Assembly: GCA_025350285.1 (NCBI GenBank)
Contig: JANXYE010000594.1
Location: 1-7,938 of the forward strand
DNA from: Chloroflexota bacterium
GTDB taxonomy: Bacteria; Chloroflexota; Dehalococcoidia; Tepidiformales; Tepidiformaceae
Length of the DNA stretch: 7,938 bases
Reading direction: 5' to 3'
Below, piece after piece: positions 1-6,831 of this stretch (position 1 is its first letter; each line of letters begins with the position of its first letter). The position numbers and the translations under genes were made by a program. Under the pieces are notes generated by a model. The model was not told the origin of the DNA. It made no database searches and saw only the letters and a program-made list of their open reading frames with translations.

Positions 1-38
1 AGGTCCAGGGCCACGGACACCTCCAATTCGACGATCAT
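1..38 (-). CDS. Possible 5' end of a divergent gene, cut by the window edge
   Basis: On the minus strand an ATG at 38 opens a frame reading MIVELEVSVALD before the window ends. An alternative GTG at position 14 in the same frame has a GGAGG five bases upstream, which is a better ribosome site than anything before the ATG. Only about a dozen codons are visible, so no product can be named. If real, the gene is divergent from the ABM-like gene and shares its upstream region. It could equally be a chance open stretch. Confidence 0.2.
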   Translation of the reverse strand, partial: MIVELEVSVALD

Positions 39-159
39 ACGACGTGGGATGCTGTGGGGCGGAGTATGGCAGAAATCGCACGGGCGTGTTTGGGCGGCGC
101 GATGTTACCCGGAGTGGCATGATCCGCCATCCGGTATGCAAGGAAGGCCCGTCGATTCG

Positions 160-175
160 TTGGCCGGACGGCCAA
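160..175. repeat. TTGGCC inverted repeat upstream of the ABM gene
   Basis: TTGGCC (160-165) and GGCCAA (170-175) form a perfect 6-bp inverted repeat with a 4-nt centre. A further TGGCCA palindrome follows at 181-186. The cluster lies 65-90 bp before the proposed ABM start, where an operator or a small hairpin could act. GC-rich DNA makes GGCC repeats common by chance, and I see no clear -10 or -35 elements around it. Confidence 0.2.
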
Positions 176-238
176 AACACTGGCCAGCCTCCTTGCGGCC
201 CGCGCCGTGGACACCTACCGTGGCCCGAAACATCGACC

Positions 239-243
239 GGAGG
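239..243 (+). promoter_or_regulatory. Shine-Dalgarno site that points to a CTG start
   Basis: GGAGG at 239-243 is followed by six bases and then CTG at 250. This is ideal ribosome-binding geometry. No ATG, GTG or TTG start in this frame is placed correctly for this site. The GTG at 220 lies upstream of it and has no such site of its own. Confidence 0.55.
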
Positions 244-249
244 CAGACC

Positions 250-654
250 CTGGCCACGATACTCGCCCACATCCGCATCAAGCCCGGCATGGAAAAGCGC
301 TTCGAAGAGATAGCCGCGAACCTCTACGCCGGCACGAACGAACACGAGACGAACGTCCGGCGCTACGAGTACTGGCGCGGCGCGGAGGAGGGCCTCTACT
401 ACACGCTGCTTTCGTTCGACGACCACAATAGCTTCCTCGTGCACCAGTCGTCGGACCACCACGAGGTGGCGGGAGCGCAACTCGGCGAAGTGATGGCCGG
501 GATCACGCTGGAATGGGTCGATCCTATCCAGTCAGCATCTCCGCTGGCGCCCACGAACATGCAGGACCTTCCGGCGGGAGCGACGCCGCTGATGGAGCGC
601 TACCACCAGAACCTGCCCGCCCAGGTGCAGGAATGGTGGAAACCGCTGCGTTAG
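250..654 (+). CDS. Antibiotic biosynthesis monooxygenase (ABM)-like small protein
   Basis: From CTG 250 the product is 134 residues and begins M/L-ATILAHIRIKPGMEKRF. That is the usual first beta strand of the ABM / ferredoxin-like dimeric alpha-beta barrel fold, followed by the helix that starts at the KPG-E-RFEE stretch. The Y-Y-T-L-L-S-F-D-D strand and the HH-containing second helix come at about residues 47-75. A proline-rich tail ends in WWKPLR. Proteins of this fold act as cofactor-free oxygenases, quinol monooxygenases or heme-degrading enzymes; I cannot tell which, or whether this one is catalytic. The frame stays open upstream to ATG 49, but residues coded by 49-249 are rich in Trp, Pro and Arg and look non-coding. 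GTG 220 is the fallback start. CTG at 250 has a GGAGG six bases before it, so I prefer it. The stop overlaps that of the convergent TetR gene. Confidence 0.75.
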   Translation: MATILAHIRIKPGMEKRFEEIAANLYAGTNEHETNVRRYEYWRGAEEGLYYTLLSFDDHNSFLVHQSSDHHEVAGAQLGEVMAGITLEWVDPIQSASPLAPTNMQDLPAGATPLMERYHQNLPAQVQEWWKPLR

Positions 655-1280
655 GGAGTGCCTGCCTGTCCGGGCACGCGCGCTGGAATGAGTTCGTCGA
701 GCAGCCTCGCGGCCGTGGCCTCGAACCGGGACACGTCGCTAAACGACCGGGCGACGAGCATGGCCCCCTCGAGGGACCCGAGGATGAGGCGGCCAACGGC
801 CTGCGCGGGGCCCTCGAAGGCGAGTTCGCCGGCCTCCCGCGCCTCTTCGGCCATGCGCGCAAGCCACTCCTCGTTTAGGTCGAAGAAACCCCGGATCTCC
901 TGCCGCATCGGCTCGGGGAGGGTTGTGTACTCGGCCGCGAGCATCCCGCAGAGGCACATACGGTCGCCCCGAAGGACCCCGGAATAGAGTTCGACGTATT
1001 GATCGAGCCGCTTCCGCCCGGGCGGCTGGGCGGCCGCAATGCCATTGAGGGCGACGCTGAAAGCGGCTGAATACCGCGCCATGAGCCTGGCGCCCAGGTC
1101 GGCCTTCGTTCGAAAGTGGTAGTGCAGGCTGGCTTTCGTGATCCCAAGCTCGGTGGCGATATCCGCGTAGCTGAAGCCGTTGAAGCCCCGCGTCTGGGCC
1201 AGACGTTCGGCGACATCAAGGATCGCGTCGGCGGTGCCGGCGGGCGAAATGTGGGTGGCGGAGTGGGGACGTCCGGGCAT
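651..1280 (-). CDS. TetR/AcrR-family transcriptional repressor
   Basis: The 209-residue product starts MPGRPHSATH. Residues 17-63 form the TetR DNA-binding domain. The recognition-helix stretch is YADIATELGITKASLHYHF, with the family-typical Y-HF and K at its end. The ligand-binding C-terminal domain includes a conserved-looking R-MCLCGMLAAEY segment (107-118) with Cys109 and Cys111. The frame is open up to 1379, but residues upstream of ATG 1280 run through the promoter region and are unlikely to be translated. No Shine-Dalgarno site precedes ATG 1280, and GTG 1286 is an alternative. The gene is divergent from the cupin gene and convergent with the ABM-like gene. By the usual logic of this family it represses itself and the divergent cupin gene until an inducer binds. 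The Cys pair hints at an electrophile or redox signal, which is inference only. Confidence 0.9.
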   Translation of the reverse strand: MPGRPHSATHISPAGTADAILDVAERLAQTRGFNGFSYADIATELGITKASLHYHFRTKADLGARLMARYSAAFSVALNGIAAAQPPGRKRLDQYVELYSGVLRGDRMCLCGMLAAEYTTLPEPMRQEIRGFFDLNEEWLARMAEEAREAGELAFEGPAQAVGRLILGSLEGAMLVARSFSDVSRFEATAARLLDELIPARVPGQAGTP

Positions 1281-1314
1281 GCGCACAATCGTAACAAAAG
1301 GCTCGCGGTGGGTG

Positions 1315-1343
1315 TTGACAATTAATCTACTAGTTGGTAAATA
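1315..1343 (+). promoter_or_regulatory. Sigma-70 promoter of the cupin gene
   Basis: TTGACA (1315-1320), a perfect -35 box, is followed by a 17-bp spacer and TAAATA (1338-1343), which matches five of six -10 positions. Transcription would start near 1350, giving a leader of roughly 57 nt. This AT-rich patch stands out sharply in a GC-rich window. The spacer contains the palindrome listed separately, so a bound repressor would block RNA polymerase directly. Confidence 0.75.
1321..1342. promoter_or_regulatory. Imperfect palindrome, probable TetR operator
   Basis: The 22-bp dyad is centred on ACTAGT (1329-1334). Its arms ATTAATCTACT and AGTTGGTAAAT match at 8 of 11 pairs. It fills the spacer of the cupin promoter and also overlaps the weaker promoter facing the TetR gene. 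The placement between two divergent genes, one of them a TetR regulator, makes it the best operator candidate. Confidence 0.55.
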
Positions 1344-1352
1344 TACAAGCAA
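1324..1352 (-). promoter_or_regulatory. Weak promoter facing the TetR gene
   Basis: On the minus strand TTGCTT (1352-1347) and TAGATT (1329-1324) are separated by 17 bp. They match the consensus at 3 of 6 and 4 of 6 positions. The start site would be near 1317, leaving a leader of about 37 nt with no Shine-Dalgarno site. It overlaps the cupin promoter and the palindrome, so the two directions would compete and could be repressed together. Confidence 0.35.
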
Positions 1353-1390
1353 CACGGCAGGGCGCGCCGGGTTCGCCACTCAGCCACCGC

Positions 1391-1397
1391 AGAGGAG
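1391..1397 (+). promoter_or_regulatory. Ribosome binding site of the cupin gene
   Basis: AGAGGAG lies nine bases before ATG 1407. This is a strong site and settles the start choice; a longer open frame beginning at 1334 is on a different reading frame. Confidence 0.7.
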
Positions 1398-1406
1398 ACC
1401 CCACCC

Positions 1407-1766
1407 ATGCAGACCACCGACCACAAGACGTTCACCCGTCCGGACGAAACCCGCGAGTTCCCGCACGGCAAGGCCGAGATCATCAATGTCGGCTCGGGCG
1501 CCGTTGGCCGCCTGCGCTTCGAACCGGGCTGGCGCTGGTCCAACGATGTGAAGCCGCTCGCCGGCACCGCCAGCTGCGAAGCCCCGCACTTCCAATACCA
1601 CGTGAGCGGCCGCCTGGGCATCAAAATGGACGACGGCACCGAGTTCGTCGCCGGCCCGGGAGATGTCACCTCCCTCCCCAGCGGCCACGACGCCTGGGTC
1701 ATCGGGGACGAGGCCGTCGTCACGATCGACTGGTACGGCGCGAGCACCTACGCCCAGAAGTCCTGA
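1407..1766 (+). CDS. Small single-domain cupin protein
   Basis: The product has 119 residues, the usual size of a one-domain cupin. The beta-barrel core is at about residues 30-110. The first motif region reads APHFQYHVSGRL (59-70) and gives His61 and His65 as possible metal ligands. The second reads GPGDVTSLPSGHDAWV (83-98), the classic PGDV..LP.GH cupin motif, with His94. The first motif lacks a clear HxH-E pattern, so metal binding and catalysis are uncertain. Proteins of this type may bind small molecules, isomerise or oxygenate them; the substrate cannot be read here. It has its own strong promoter containing the likely TetR operator. Expression is therefore probably induced when the divergent TetR repressor is released. 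Confidence 0.85.
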   Translation: MQTTDHKTFTRPDETREFPHGKAEIINVGSGAVGRLRFEPGWRWSNDVKPLAGTASCEAPHFQYHVSGRLGIKMDDGTEFVAGPGDVTSLPSGHDAWVIGDEAVVTIDWYGASTYAQKS

Positions 1767-1782
1767 CGCTTCGACCGCCGGA

Positions 1783-1803
1783 AACGCCGGGCCAACCAGC
1801 GTT
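1783..1803 (+). terminator. Weak hairpin after the cupin gene
   Basis: AACGCCGG (1783-1790) can pair with CCAGCGTT (1796-1803) across a 5-nt loop with one mismatch, 16 bp after the cupin stop. Only ATT follows, not a U-run, so this would be a poor intrinsic terminator. It lies between the convergent cupin and carboxylase genes. Confidence 0.3.
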
Positions 1804-1865
1804 ATTGAAGAAGAGGCTGTGCTCATCGGCGACCCCGAACGCTCTCCGCACGTGGCCCACACGTC

Positions 1866-1877
1866 CGCCGCGCGGCG
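1866..1877. repeat. CGCCGCGCGGCG palindrome near the carboxylase stop
   Basis: A perfect 12-bp palindrome lies 25 bp beyond the carboxylase stop (1902) on its downstream side. With a small internal loop, ACG (1861-1863) and CGT (1879-1881) could extend the stem. It could form a stable hairpin in the 3' end of the carboxylase mRNA but has no U-tract. In GC-rich DNA such palindromes also occur by chance. Confidence 0.25.
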
Positions 1878-1901
1878 TCGTGGCGAACGGGCGGCGGGCC
1901 A

Positions 1902-3866
1902 TCAGCCGATTTCGATGAGCAGGTCGCCATCGCGGACCGTGTCGCGGGCCTTGACGGCGATGCGCTTCACGGTGCCCGCGGAGGTTGCGGTAATGCGGTG
2001 CTCCATCTTCATCGCCTCGAGGAGCGCGAGCAGCTGCCCGACCTCGACGGTGTCTCCCTCGCTTACGCGGACATCGACGATGGTGCCGGGCAGGGGCGAG
2101 GTGATGGCGGTGGCCCCGGCGGTCGCGGTCTGGGCGCGTCGGGGGAGGGGCGGCGGCGGCACGACGCGGAGATCACCGCCCGGCGCACCGAAAACGGTCA
2201 CGACCTCCACGGGTTCGACCGATATGGCTGTTCGAAAGTTTCGTCCGTCCATTGAAACGGTCGGATCCGAGCGATGACGGACGTCGATCACCACCGAAAA
2301 AACTTCCGTCGCGCCTCCCGCACGTACGGATCCAGTCCGCGGTCCCGTCCACGCTACCGAAGCCTCTGAGACCCGCTGTCCGTCGTCCAGCCAAACTGTG
2401 CTTGCGGCCGCCCCCTGCCACCTGATTCCATGAATCGCCCCGTAGGCAACAGCCGCGGCCATCAATTTGGTTGGGGGCGTAATAGCCGACGCCTGGAGTC
2501 CGTCGAGACGGCCCTCGAGCCAACTGATGTCGGCGTCCCCATTCGCGAAGTCGGGGGACTCCAAGGCCTGGGCGATGAGGCTGAGGTTGGTCCGAATCCC
2601 CCAGATGTCGTCGGCCCACCAGCGTCGCGCCAGGCCAATGGCCGACGCGCGGTCGGGCGCGGCTGAGACCACCTTGGCCAAGAGAGAATCGTACTCGCGA
2701 GGAATGGCGTCACCAGATTCATAGCCAGCGTCAATTCGCTGTTCGCCGTCCACCGAGTCGACCCGTTGTTCGTCCAGCCACGAGTAGTCGATTCGTCCTA
2801 CGCTCGGCTTGAAGTTGTCCCAGGGGTCTTCGGCGTTGATCCGGAACTCGATCGCATGACCCGTGAACGTCACCTGCTCCTGGGTCATCGGCAACGCTTC
2901 CCCGGCCGCCACGCGGAGCTGCAGTTCGACGAGATCGAGCCCCGTCACCATCTCCGTGACGGGGTGCTCTACCTGGAGCCTCGGGTTCACTTCGAGGAAG
3001 TAAAACGGCCGCCGGCCCTCCGAGCCGGGCGGTCCAACGAGGAACTCGACAGTGCCAGCATTCACGTACCCGGCGCTGCGGGCGAGGGTCAGGGCCGCAG
3101 TCGTCAGCCGCCCTCGAAGTTCGTCATCGACCACCGGACTCGGCGACTCTTCGATGAGCTTCTGGCGGCGGCGCTGCACCGAGCAGTCGCGTTCGCCCAG
3201 GTGGATCAGGTTGCCGTGAGCGTCGCCCAGGACCTGAACTTCGACGTGGTGCGCTTCGGTGACCAGCCGTTCGAGCAAGAGGCCCGGATCGCCGAAGGCG
3301 GACTGCGCCTCTCGGCGGGCGCTGGTGATAGCCTCGGGCAGATCTTCCACGGCGTGGACTTCGCGCATGCCCCGGCCGCCGCCACCGCCGCGGGCCTTCA
3401 CCATCAACGGGTAGCCGATGCCGTCGGCCTCGCGCAAGAGGGTCTCGTCATCGTCCGCGCCGTCCCAGCCGGGGACGACCGGCACCCCGGAGGCCACCGC
3501 CATCCGCCGCGCCGAAGACTTGTCGCCGAGCGACCGCAGCACGCCCGGCGGCGGCCCGATGAAGGTCATCCCCTCGGCCGCGCAACGCTCGGCGAAGTCG
3601 GCGCGTTCGCTCAGGAAGCCGTAGCCGGGGTGGAGGGCGTCGCAGCCCTCCGCCTTCGCCGCCGCTATGATGGCGTCCATATCGAGGTAGCTTTCGGCGG
3701 CGCTGTAGCCTTCGAGCAGCACCCACGCGTCAGCCGAGCGCACGGCCAGGCTCCGGCGATCCGGGATCGAGGCAACGACGACCGAGCGGATGCCCATCTT
3801 ACGCAGGGTCTTGCAGATACGGACGGCGATTTCGCCCCGGTTGGCGACGAGGACGCTCTTGAACAT
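1902..3866 (-). CDS. Acyl-CoA carboxylase alpha subunit (biotin carboxylase + biotin carrier)
   Basis: This subunit uses ATP and bicarbonate to carboxylate its own biotin, and a separate beta subunit passes the carboxyl group to an acyl-CoA. The 654-residue length fits propionyl-, acetyl- or 3-methylcrotonyl-CoA carboxylase alpha subunits. The biotin carboxylase N-domain opens at residue 1 (FKSVLVANRGEIAVRI). The ATP-grasp glycine loop KARGGGGGRGMR is at 157-168. The signature GERDCSVQRRRQKLIEESP is at 225-243, with Cys228 and Lys236. EVNPRLQVEHPVTE at 292-305 supplies Glu292, Asn294 and Arg296. A linker of about 120 residues follows the C-domain. The carrier domain (about 585-654) has EAMKMEH at 617-623 with biotinylated Lys620, 34 residues from the end as usual. 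All key residues are present, so it should be active. No beta subunit is in the window, so the substrate cannot be assigned. A TATACT box 7 nt before the ATG suggests a leaderless message. Confidence 0.95.
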   Translation of the reverse strand: MFKSVLVANRGEIAVRICKTLRKMGIRSVVVASIPDRRSLAVRSADAWVLLEGYSAAESYLDMDAIIAAAKAEGCDALHPGYGFLSERADFAERCAAEGMTFIGPPPGVLRSLGDKSSARRMAVASGVPVVPGWDGADDDETLLREADGIGYPLMVKARGGGGGRGMREVHAVEDLPEAITSARREAQSAFGDPGLLLERLVTEAHHVEVQVLGDAHGNLIHLGERDCSVQRRRQKLIEESPSPVVDDELRGRLTTAALTLARSAGYVNAGTVEFLVGPPGSEGRRPFYFLEVNPRLQVEHPVTEMVTGLDLVELQLRVAAGEALPMTQEQVTFTGHAIEFRINAEDPWDNFKPSVGRIDYSWLDEQRVDSVDGEQRIDAGYESGDAIPREYDSLLAKVVSAAPDRASAIGLARRWWADDIWGIRTNLSLIAQALESPDFANGDADISWLEGRLDGLQASAITPPTKLMAAAVAYGAIHGIRWQGAAASTVWLDDGQRVSEASVAWTGPRTGSVRAGGATEVFSVVIDVRHRSDPTVSMDGRNFRTAISVEPVEVVTVFGAPGGDLRVVPPPPLPRRAQTATAGATAITSPLPGTIVDVRVSEGDTVEVGQLLALLEAMKMEHRITATSAGTVKRIAVKARDTVRDGDLLIEIG

Positions 3867-3873
3867 GGACGGG

Positions 3874-3879
3874 AGTATA
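3874..3879 (-). promoter_or_regulatory. -10 box for a leaderless carboxylase mRNA
   Basis: Minus-strand TATACT (3879-3874) ends seven bases before the A of the carboxylase start codon (3866). That places the predicted transcription start on the ATG itself. No Shine-Dalgarno-like sequence occurs between them. The expected -35 position has no good match, which is common for leaderless genes of the TANNNT type. Confidence 0.45.
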
Positions 3880-3921
3880 GGGGATGAGGGAGCGGCGCAT
3901 GGGCCGGCGGTCAGCAGTACC

Positions 3922-3943
3922 GCGACCTCACAGAAGCGGTCGC
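3922..3943. repeat. Small hairpin in the carboxylase-valS divergent region
   Basis: GCGACC (3922-3927) and GGTCGC (3938-3943) are perfectly complementary across a 10-nt loop. A perfect 12-bp palindrome GAGCGATCGCTC follows at 3969-3980. Either could be a regulator site for one of the two divergent genes. Nothing else in the 256-bp gap (3867-4122) suggests a gene or a riboswitch. Confidence 0.2.
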
Positions 3944-4064
3944 CTCACGCGGCACGCGACCTGGAGCAGAGCGATCGCTCGAATGGGCGCCACGGGCATC
4001 TGGGATGCTGGCCACGGGGGTGTGCGATCGGGCCGGGGGAACATGAGCGAGGCGCTCCCGGACG

Positions 4065-4094
4065 TTCGCGGTACTGTTTGGCGCTTGCTACGCT
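4065..4094 (+). promoter_or_regulatory. Candidate valS promoter
   Basis: TGC-TACGCT (4086-4094) resembles an extended -10 element (TGnTANNNT). TTCGCG at 4065-4070 is a poor -35 at 18-bp spacing. The start site would be about 20 nt before ATG 4123. Other weak options exist (TTGGCG 4078-4083), so this is tentative. Confidence 0.3.
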
Positions 4095-4122
4095 GATTTG
4101 ATACCCGTCCCGAGGATCTTCC

Positions 4123-6831
4123 ATGCCCGACGCTTCCGTTCGCTCGCAACTGCCGCCTGCCTACGAACCGGCGAGCGTTGAGAGCCGCATCTACGAGGAA
4201 TGGATGAAGGGCGGCTACTTCGCGCCCCGGATCGACCTCGATCGGCCGCCCTACACGGTCATCATGCCGCCCCCGAACGTGACCGGTGAACTGCACCTCG
4301 GCCATGGGTTGGAGGACGCGATAACCGACGCGCTCGTGCGCTGGCACCGGATGCAGGGCGACCCGACGCTCTGGCTGCCGGGCGAAGACCACGCGGGCAT
4401 CGCTACCCAGAACGTGATCGAACGCGAGTTGGCGAAGGAGGGCCTCACCCGGCACGACATTGGGCGCGAGGCGTTCGTGGAGCGCACGTGGATGTGGGTG
4501 CGCAAGTACCGTGGGCGCATCGCTGAGCAGCACGCGAAGCTCGGGGCGAGCGCTGATTGGTCTCGCGACGTGTTCACGTTGGATGACGGCCCGGTGAAGG
4601 CGGTGCGCACAACGTTCGTAAACCTCTATCGCGATGGGCTCATTTATAAGGGGCTGCGCATGATCAACTGGTGTCCGCGCTGCGAGACGGCTCTCAGTGA
4701 CCTTGAGGTGGATTACATCGACGAGGCGGGGAAGCTCTACTTCATCCGCTATCCCATCCTCGGCGAGGGAGGTATGCCCCTGCCCGACTCCGTGACGGTG
4801 GCGACGACGCGACCGGAGACGATGGTGGCGGATACGGGCGTGGCCGTGAACCCGGCGGATGAGCGTTACGAGGAGCGGATCGGCCGGATGCTCCTGCTGC
4901 CGATCATCGGGCGCGAAATCCCGGTGGTTGGCGACGACGCCGTGAAGCCAGAGTTCGGGACCGGCGCGGTGAAAGTCACACCAGGACACGACCCGAACGA
5001 CTGGGAGATCGGCCTGCGCCACGACCTGCCGGCGATCATCGCGATCGACCTCCAGGGGACGATGAACGACGAAGCCGGGCCCTACACGGGCATGACGTGG
5101 GAGGACGCGCGGGCGGCGGTTCTCAAGGACCTCGCGGACGAAGGGTTCCTGGACCACGTGGAGGATTACACGCACAGCGTGGGCCACTGCAGCCGCTGTG
5201 GGACGACGGTCCAGCCGATCCCGAGCGAGCAGTGGTGGATCGACGTGCACAAGGAGTACGAGCATGGCCGTTCGCTGGCGAGCGAAGCGGCGGCGGTGGT
5301 GCGCGACGGGCGGATCACGATCGTGCCGGAGCGGTTCGCGAAGGACTATCTGCGCTGGCTGGATAGCCTGCGCGACTGGTGCATCAGCCGCCAGCTGTGG
5401 TGGGGCCACCAGATCCCCGTGTGGTACTGCGGAGATTGCAACAACGTAATCTGCCAGGTCGATGACCCGAAGGCCTGCCCGAAGTGCAAGGGGGCTCACC
5501 TGCGGCAGGACGAGGACGTGCTCGATACCTGGTTTTCGTCTGGCCTGGCGCCGCAGTCCGACCTGGGCTGGCCGGGGGACACCGAGGACCTCCGCTACTT
5601 CTACCCCACGAGCGACATGCAGATGGGGTACGACATCATGTTCTTTTGGTGTGCGCGGATGGTGCTGTTCGCGTGCTACAACATGCGCCACCTGGGGCCC
5701 AAGGAGCAGGTCCCATTCCGCACGGTGCTCTTCCACGGCCTCATCCGCGACGCCGACAACAACAAGATGACGAAGTCGCGCGGGAACGTGGTCGACCCCT
5801 TGAAGCTGGTCGACCAGTACGGTGCCGACGCGTTTCGGCTGGCGCTGCTGACTGGCGCGACGATGGGTTCGGACCAGAAGTACAGCGACGAGCGGCTGGT
5901 GGCGACGCGCAATTTCGCGAATAAGCTCTGGAACACGGCGCGCTTCGTGCTGATGAAGATCGGCGAGCGCGAAGTGAAGCGACCGAATCCGCACGACCGA
6001 GCCGAGTACGCGCTCGAAGACCGCTGGATCCTATCCCGGCTGGAGCAGCTTGAGCTCGACGTAGACGGGCTGTTCAAGAGCTATCAGCTGGGCGAATGCG
6101 CCCGCGCGATCGAGGAATTTCTGCGGTCCGAGCTGTGCGACTGGTACATCGAGTTCGTGAAGCCGCGGCTGACCGCTGGCGACGAACGGCCGCTTCGGGT
6201 GCTCGCCCACGTGCTGGACCACGGCCTGCGGATGCTTCATCCGTTCATGCCGTTCGTAACCGAGGAACTGTGGCAGTCGCTGAGGCAACATCTCGACGCG
6301 GACCTGCCGAAGATGCTGATCACGGCCTGGTTCCCAAAGAGCGGCGCGAACTGGAAGGATGCGGGGGCGGAGGCGGCCATGACGCACGTCCTGGAAGTCA
6401 ACCGCGCGATCCGCAACATCCGAGCGGAAAGGAAGCTGGATATGGGGATCAAGCCGCGGGTAGCGCTGCGTGCGGGCGAATTCGCGGAGGCGCTGCGCGA
6501 GACGGCCGCCGCGACGGCGTTCACATCGCGCGTAGACCCGGAAGTGACCGCGCCCGACGCGTCGTTGGCGCCCGGTGAATACGCGTTCGCGCGGATCGGC
6601 GACACCGAGATCGCGGTCGCCTTGCCGGCCGTAGACGCCGCCGCGGAGCGCGCGGGGCTCGAAAAGGAGCTCTCTGAGGCTGAAGCCTACGCGGGCCGGC
6701 TGGAGAAGCAGCTCGCGAACGAAACGTTCCGGGCCAAGGCGCCGGCGAGCGTCATAGCGGGCATGGAGGCGACGCTGGCGGAAACGCGCACGAAGGTCGC
6801 CGGGCTGAGGGAGCGGGTCGCGACGCTTTAG
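4123..6831 (+). CDS. valS: Valyl-tRNA synthetase
   Basis: This class I cytoplasmic enzyme charges tRNA-Val. The 902-residue length is normal for bacterial ValRS. The Rossmann core carries PPPNVTGELHLGHG (49-62), whose HLGH is the HIGH signature, and NKMTKSRGN (547-555), a KMSKS variant with Thr. The CP1 editing domain, which removes threonine mischarged onto tRNA-Val, contains TTRPETMVADTGVAVNPAD (228-246). Four CxxC pairs (C184/C187, C356/C359, C436/C439, C452/C455) suggest bound zinc, as in several bacterial ValRS. DWCISRQLWWGHQIPVWYC (418-436) is the family-typical tryptophan-rich strand. The anticodon-binding helices span about 630-780. Residues 838-902 form the C-terminal coiled-coil arm. 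ATG 4123 has GAGGA ending about seven bases upstream. No T-box leader is seen. The stop runs directly into a hairpin repeat. Confidence 0.98.
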   Translation: MPDASVRSQLPPAYEPASVESRIYEEWMKGGYFAPRIDLDRPPYTVIMPPPNVTGELHLGHGLEDAITDALVRWHRMQGDPTLWLPGEDHAGIATQNVIERELAKEGLTRHDIGREAFVERTWMWVRKYRGRIAEQHAKLGASADWSRDVFTLDDGPVKAVRTTFVNLYRDGLIYKGLRMINWCPRCETALSDLEVDYIDEAGKLYFIRYPILGEGGMPLPDSVTVATTRPETMVADTGVAVNPADERYEERIGRMLLLPIIGREIPVVGDDAVKPEFGTGAVKVTPGHDPNDWEIGLRHDLPAIIAIDLQGTMNDEAGPYTGMTWEDARAAVLKDLADEGFLDHVEDYTHSVGHCSRCGTTVQPIPSEQWWIDVHKEYEHGRSLASEAAAVVRDGRITIVPERFAKDYLRWLDSLRDWCISRQLWWGHQIPVWYCGDCNNVICQVDDPKACPKCKGAHLRQDEDVLDTWFSSGLAPQSDLGWPGDTEDLRYFYPTSDMQMGYDIMFFWCARMVLFACYNMRHLGPKEQVPFRTVLFHGLIRDADNNKMTKSRGNVVDPLKLVDQYGADAFRLALLTGATMGSDQKYSDERLVATRNFANKLWNTARFVLMKIGEREVKRPNPHDRAEYALEDRWILSRLEQLELDVDGLFKSYQLGECARAIEEFLRSELCDWYIEFVKPRLTAGDERPLRVLAHVLDHGLRMLHPFMPFVTEELWQSLRQHLDADLPKMLITAWFPKSGANWKDAGAEAAMTHVLEVNRAIRNIRAERKLDMGIKPRVALRAGEFAEALRETAAATAFTSRVDPEVTAPDASLAPGEYAFARIGDTEIAVALPAVDAAAERAGLEKELSEAEAYAGRLEKQLANETFRAKAPASVIAGMEATLAETRTKVAGLRERVATL

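Noticed and set aside
49..249. N-terminal extension of the ABM-like frame from ATG 49
   Set aside because: The extra 67 residues are Trp/Pro/Arg-rich, have no ribosome site, and precede a clean GGAGG-CTG start at the conserved N-terminus.
2766..3887. A 373-codon plus-strand frame antisense to the carboxylase gene
   Set aside because: Composition is that of an antisense shadow with no family resemblance, while the opposite strand has all biotin carboxylase motifs.
3911..3943. T-box-like TACCGCG followed by a stem before valS
   Set aside because: The rest of the T-box motif is missing, and no stem I with a valine specifier fits between a promoter and this point without entering the carboxylase gene.
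3969..3980. GAGCGATCGCTC as a cyanobacterial HIP1-type palindrome
   Set aside because: It contains GCGATCGC but I saw no other copy in the window, whereas HIP1 genomes carry many copies. It does not indicate a cyanobacterium.
3928..5994. A 688-codon open frame on the minus strand, antisense to valS
   Set aside because: Its product is rich in Arg, His and Val in the pattern expected from the reverse strand of a GC-rich gene. It has no recognisable domain, and valS is beyond doubt.
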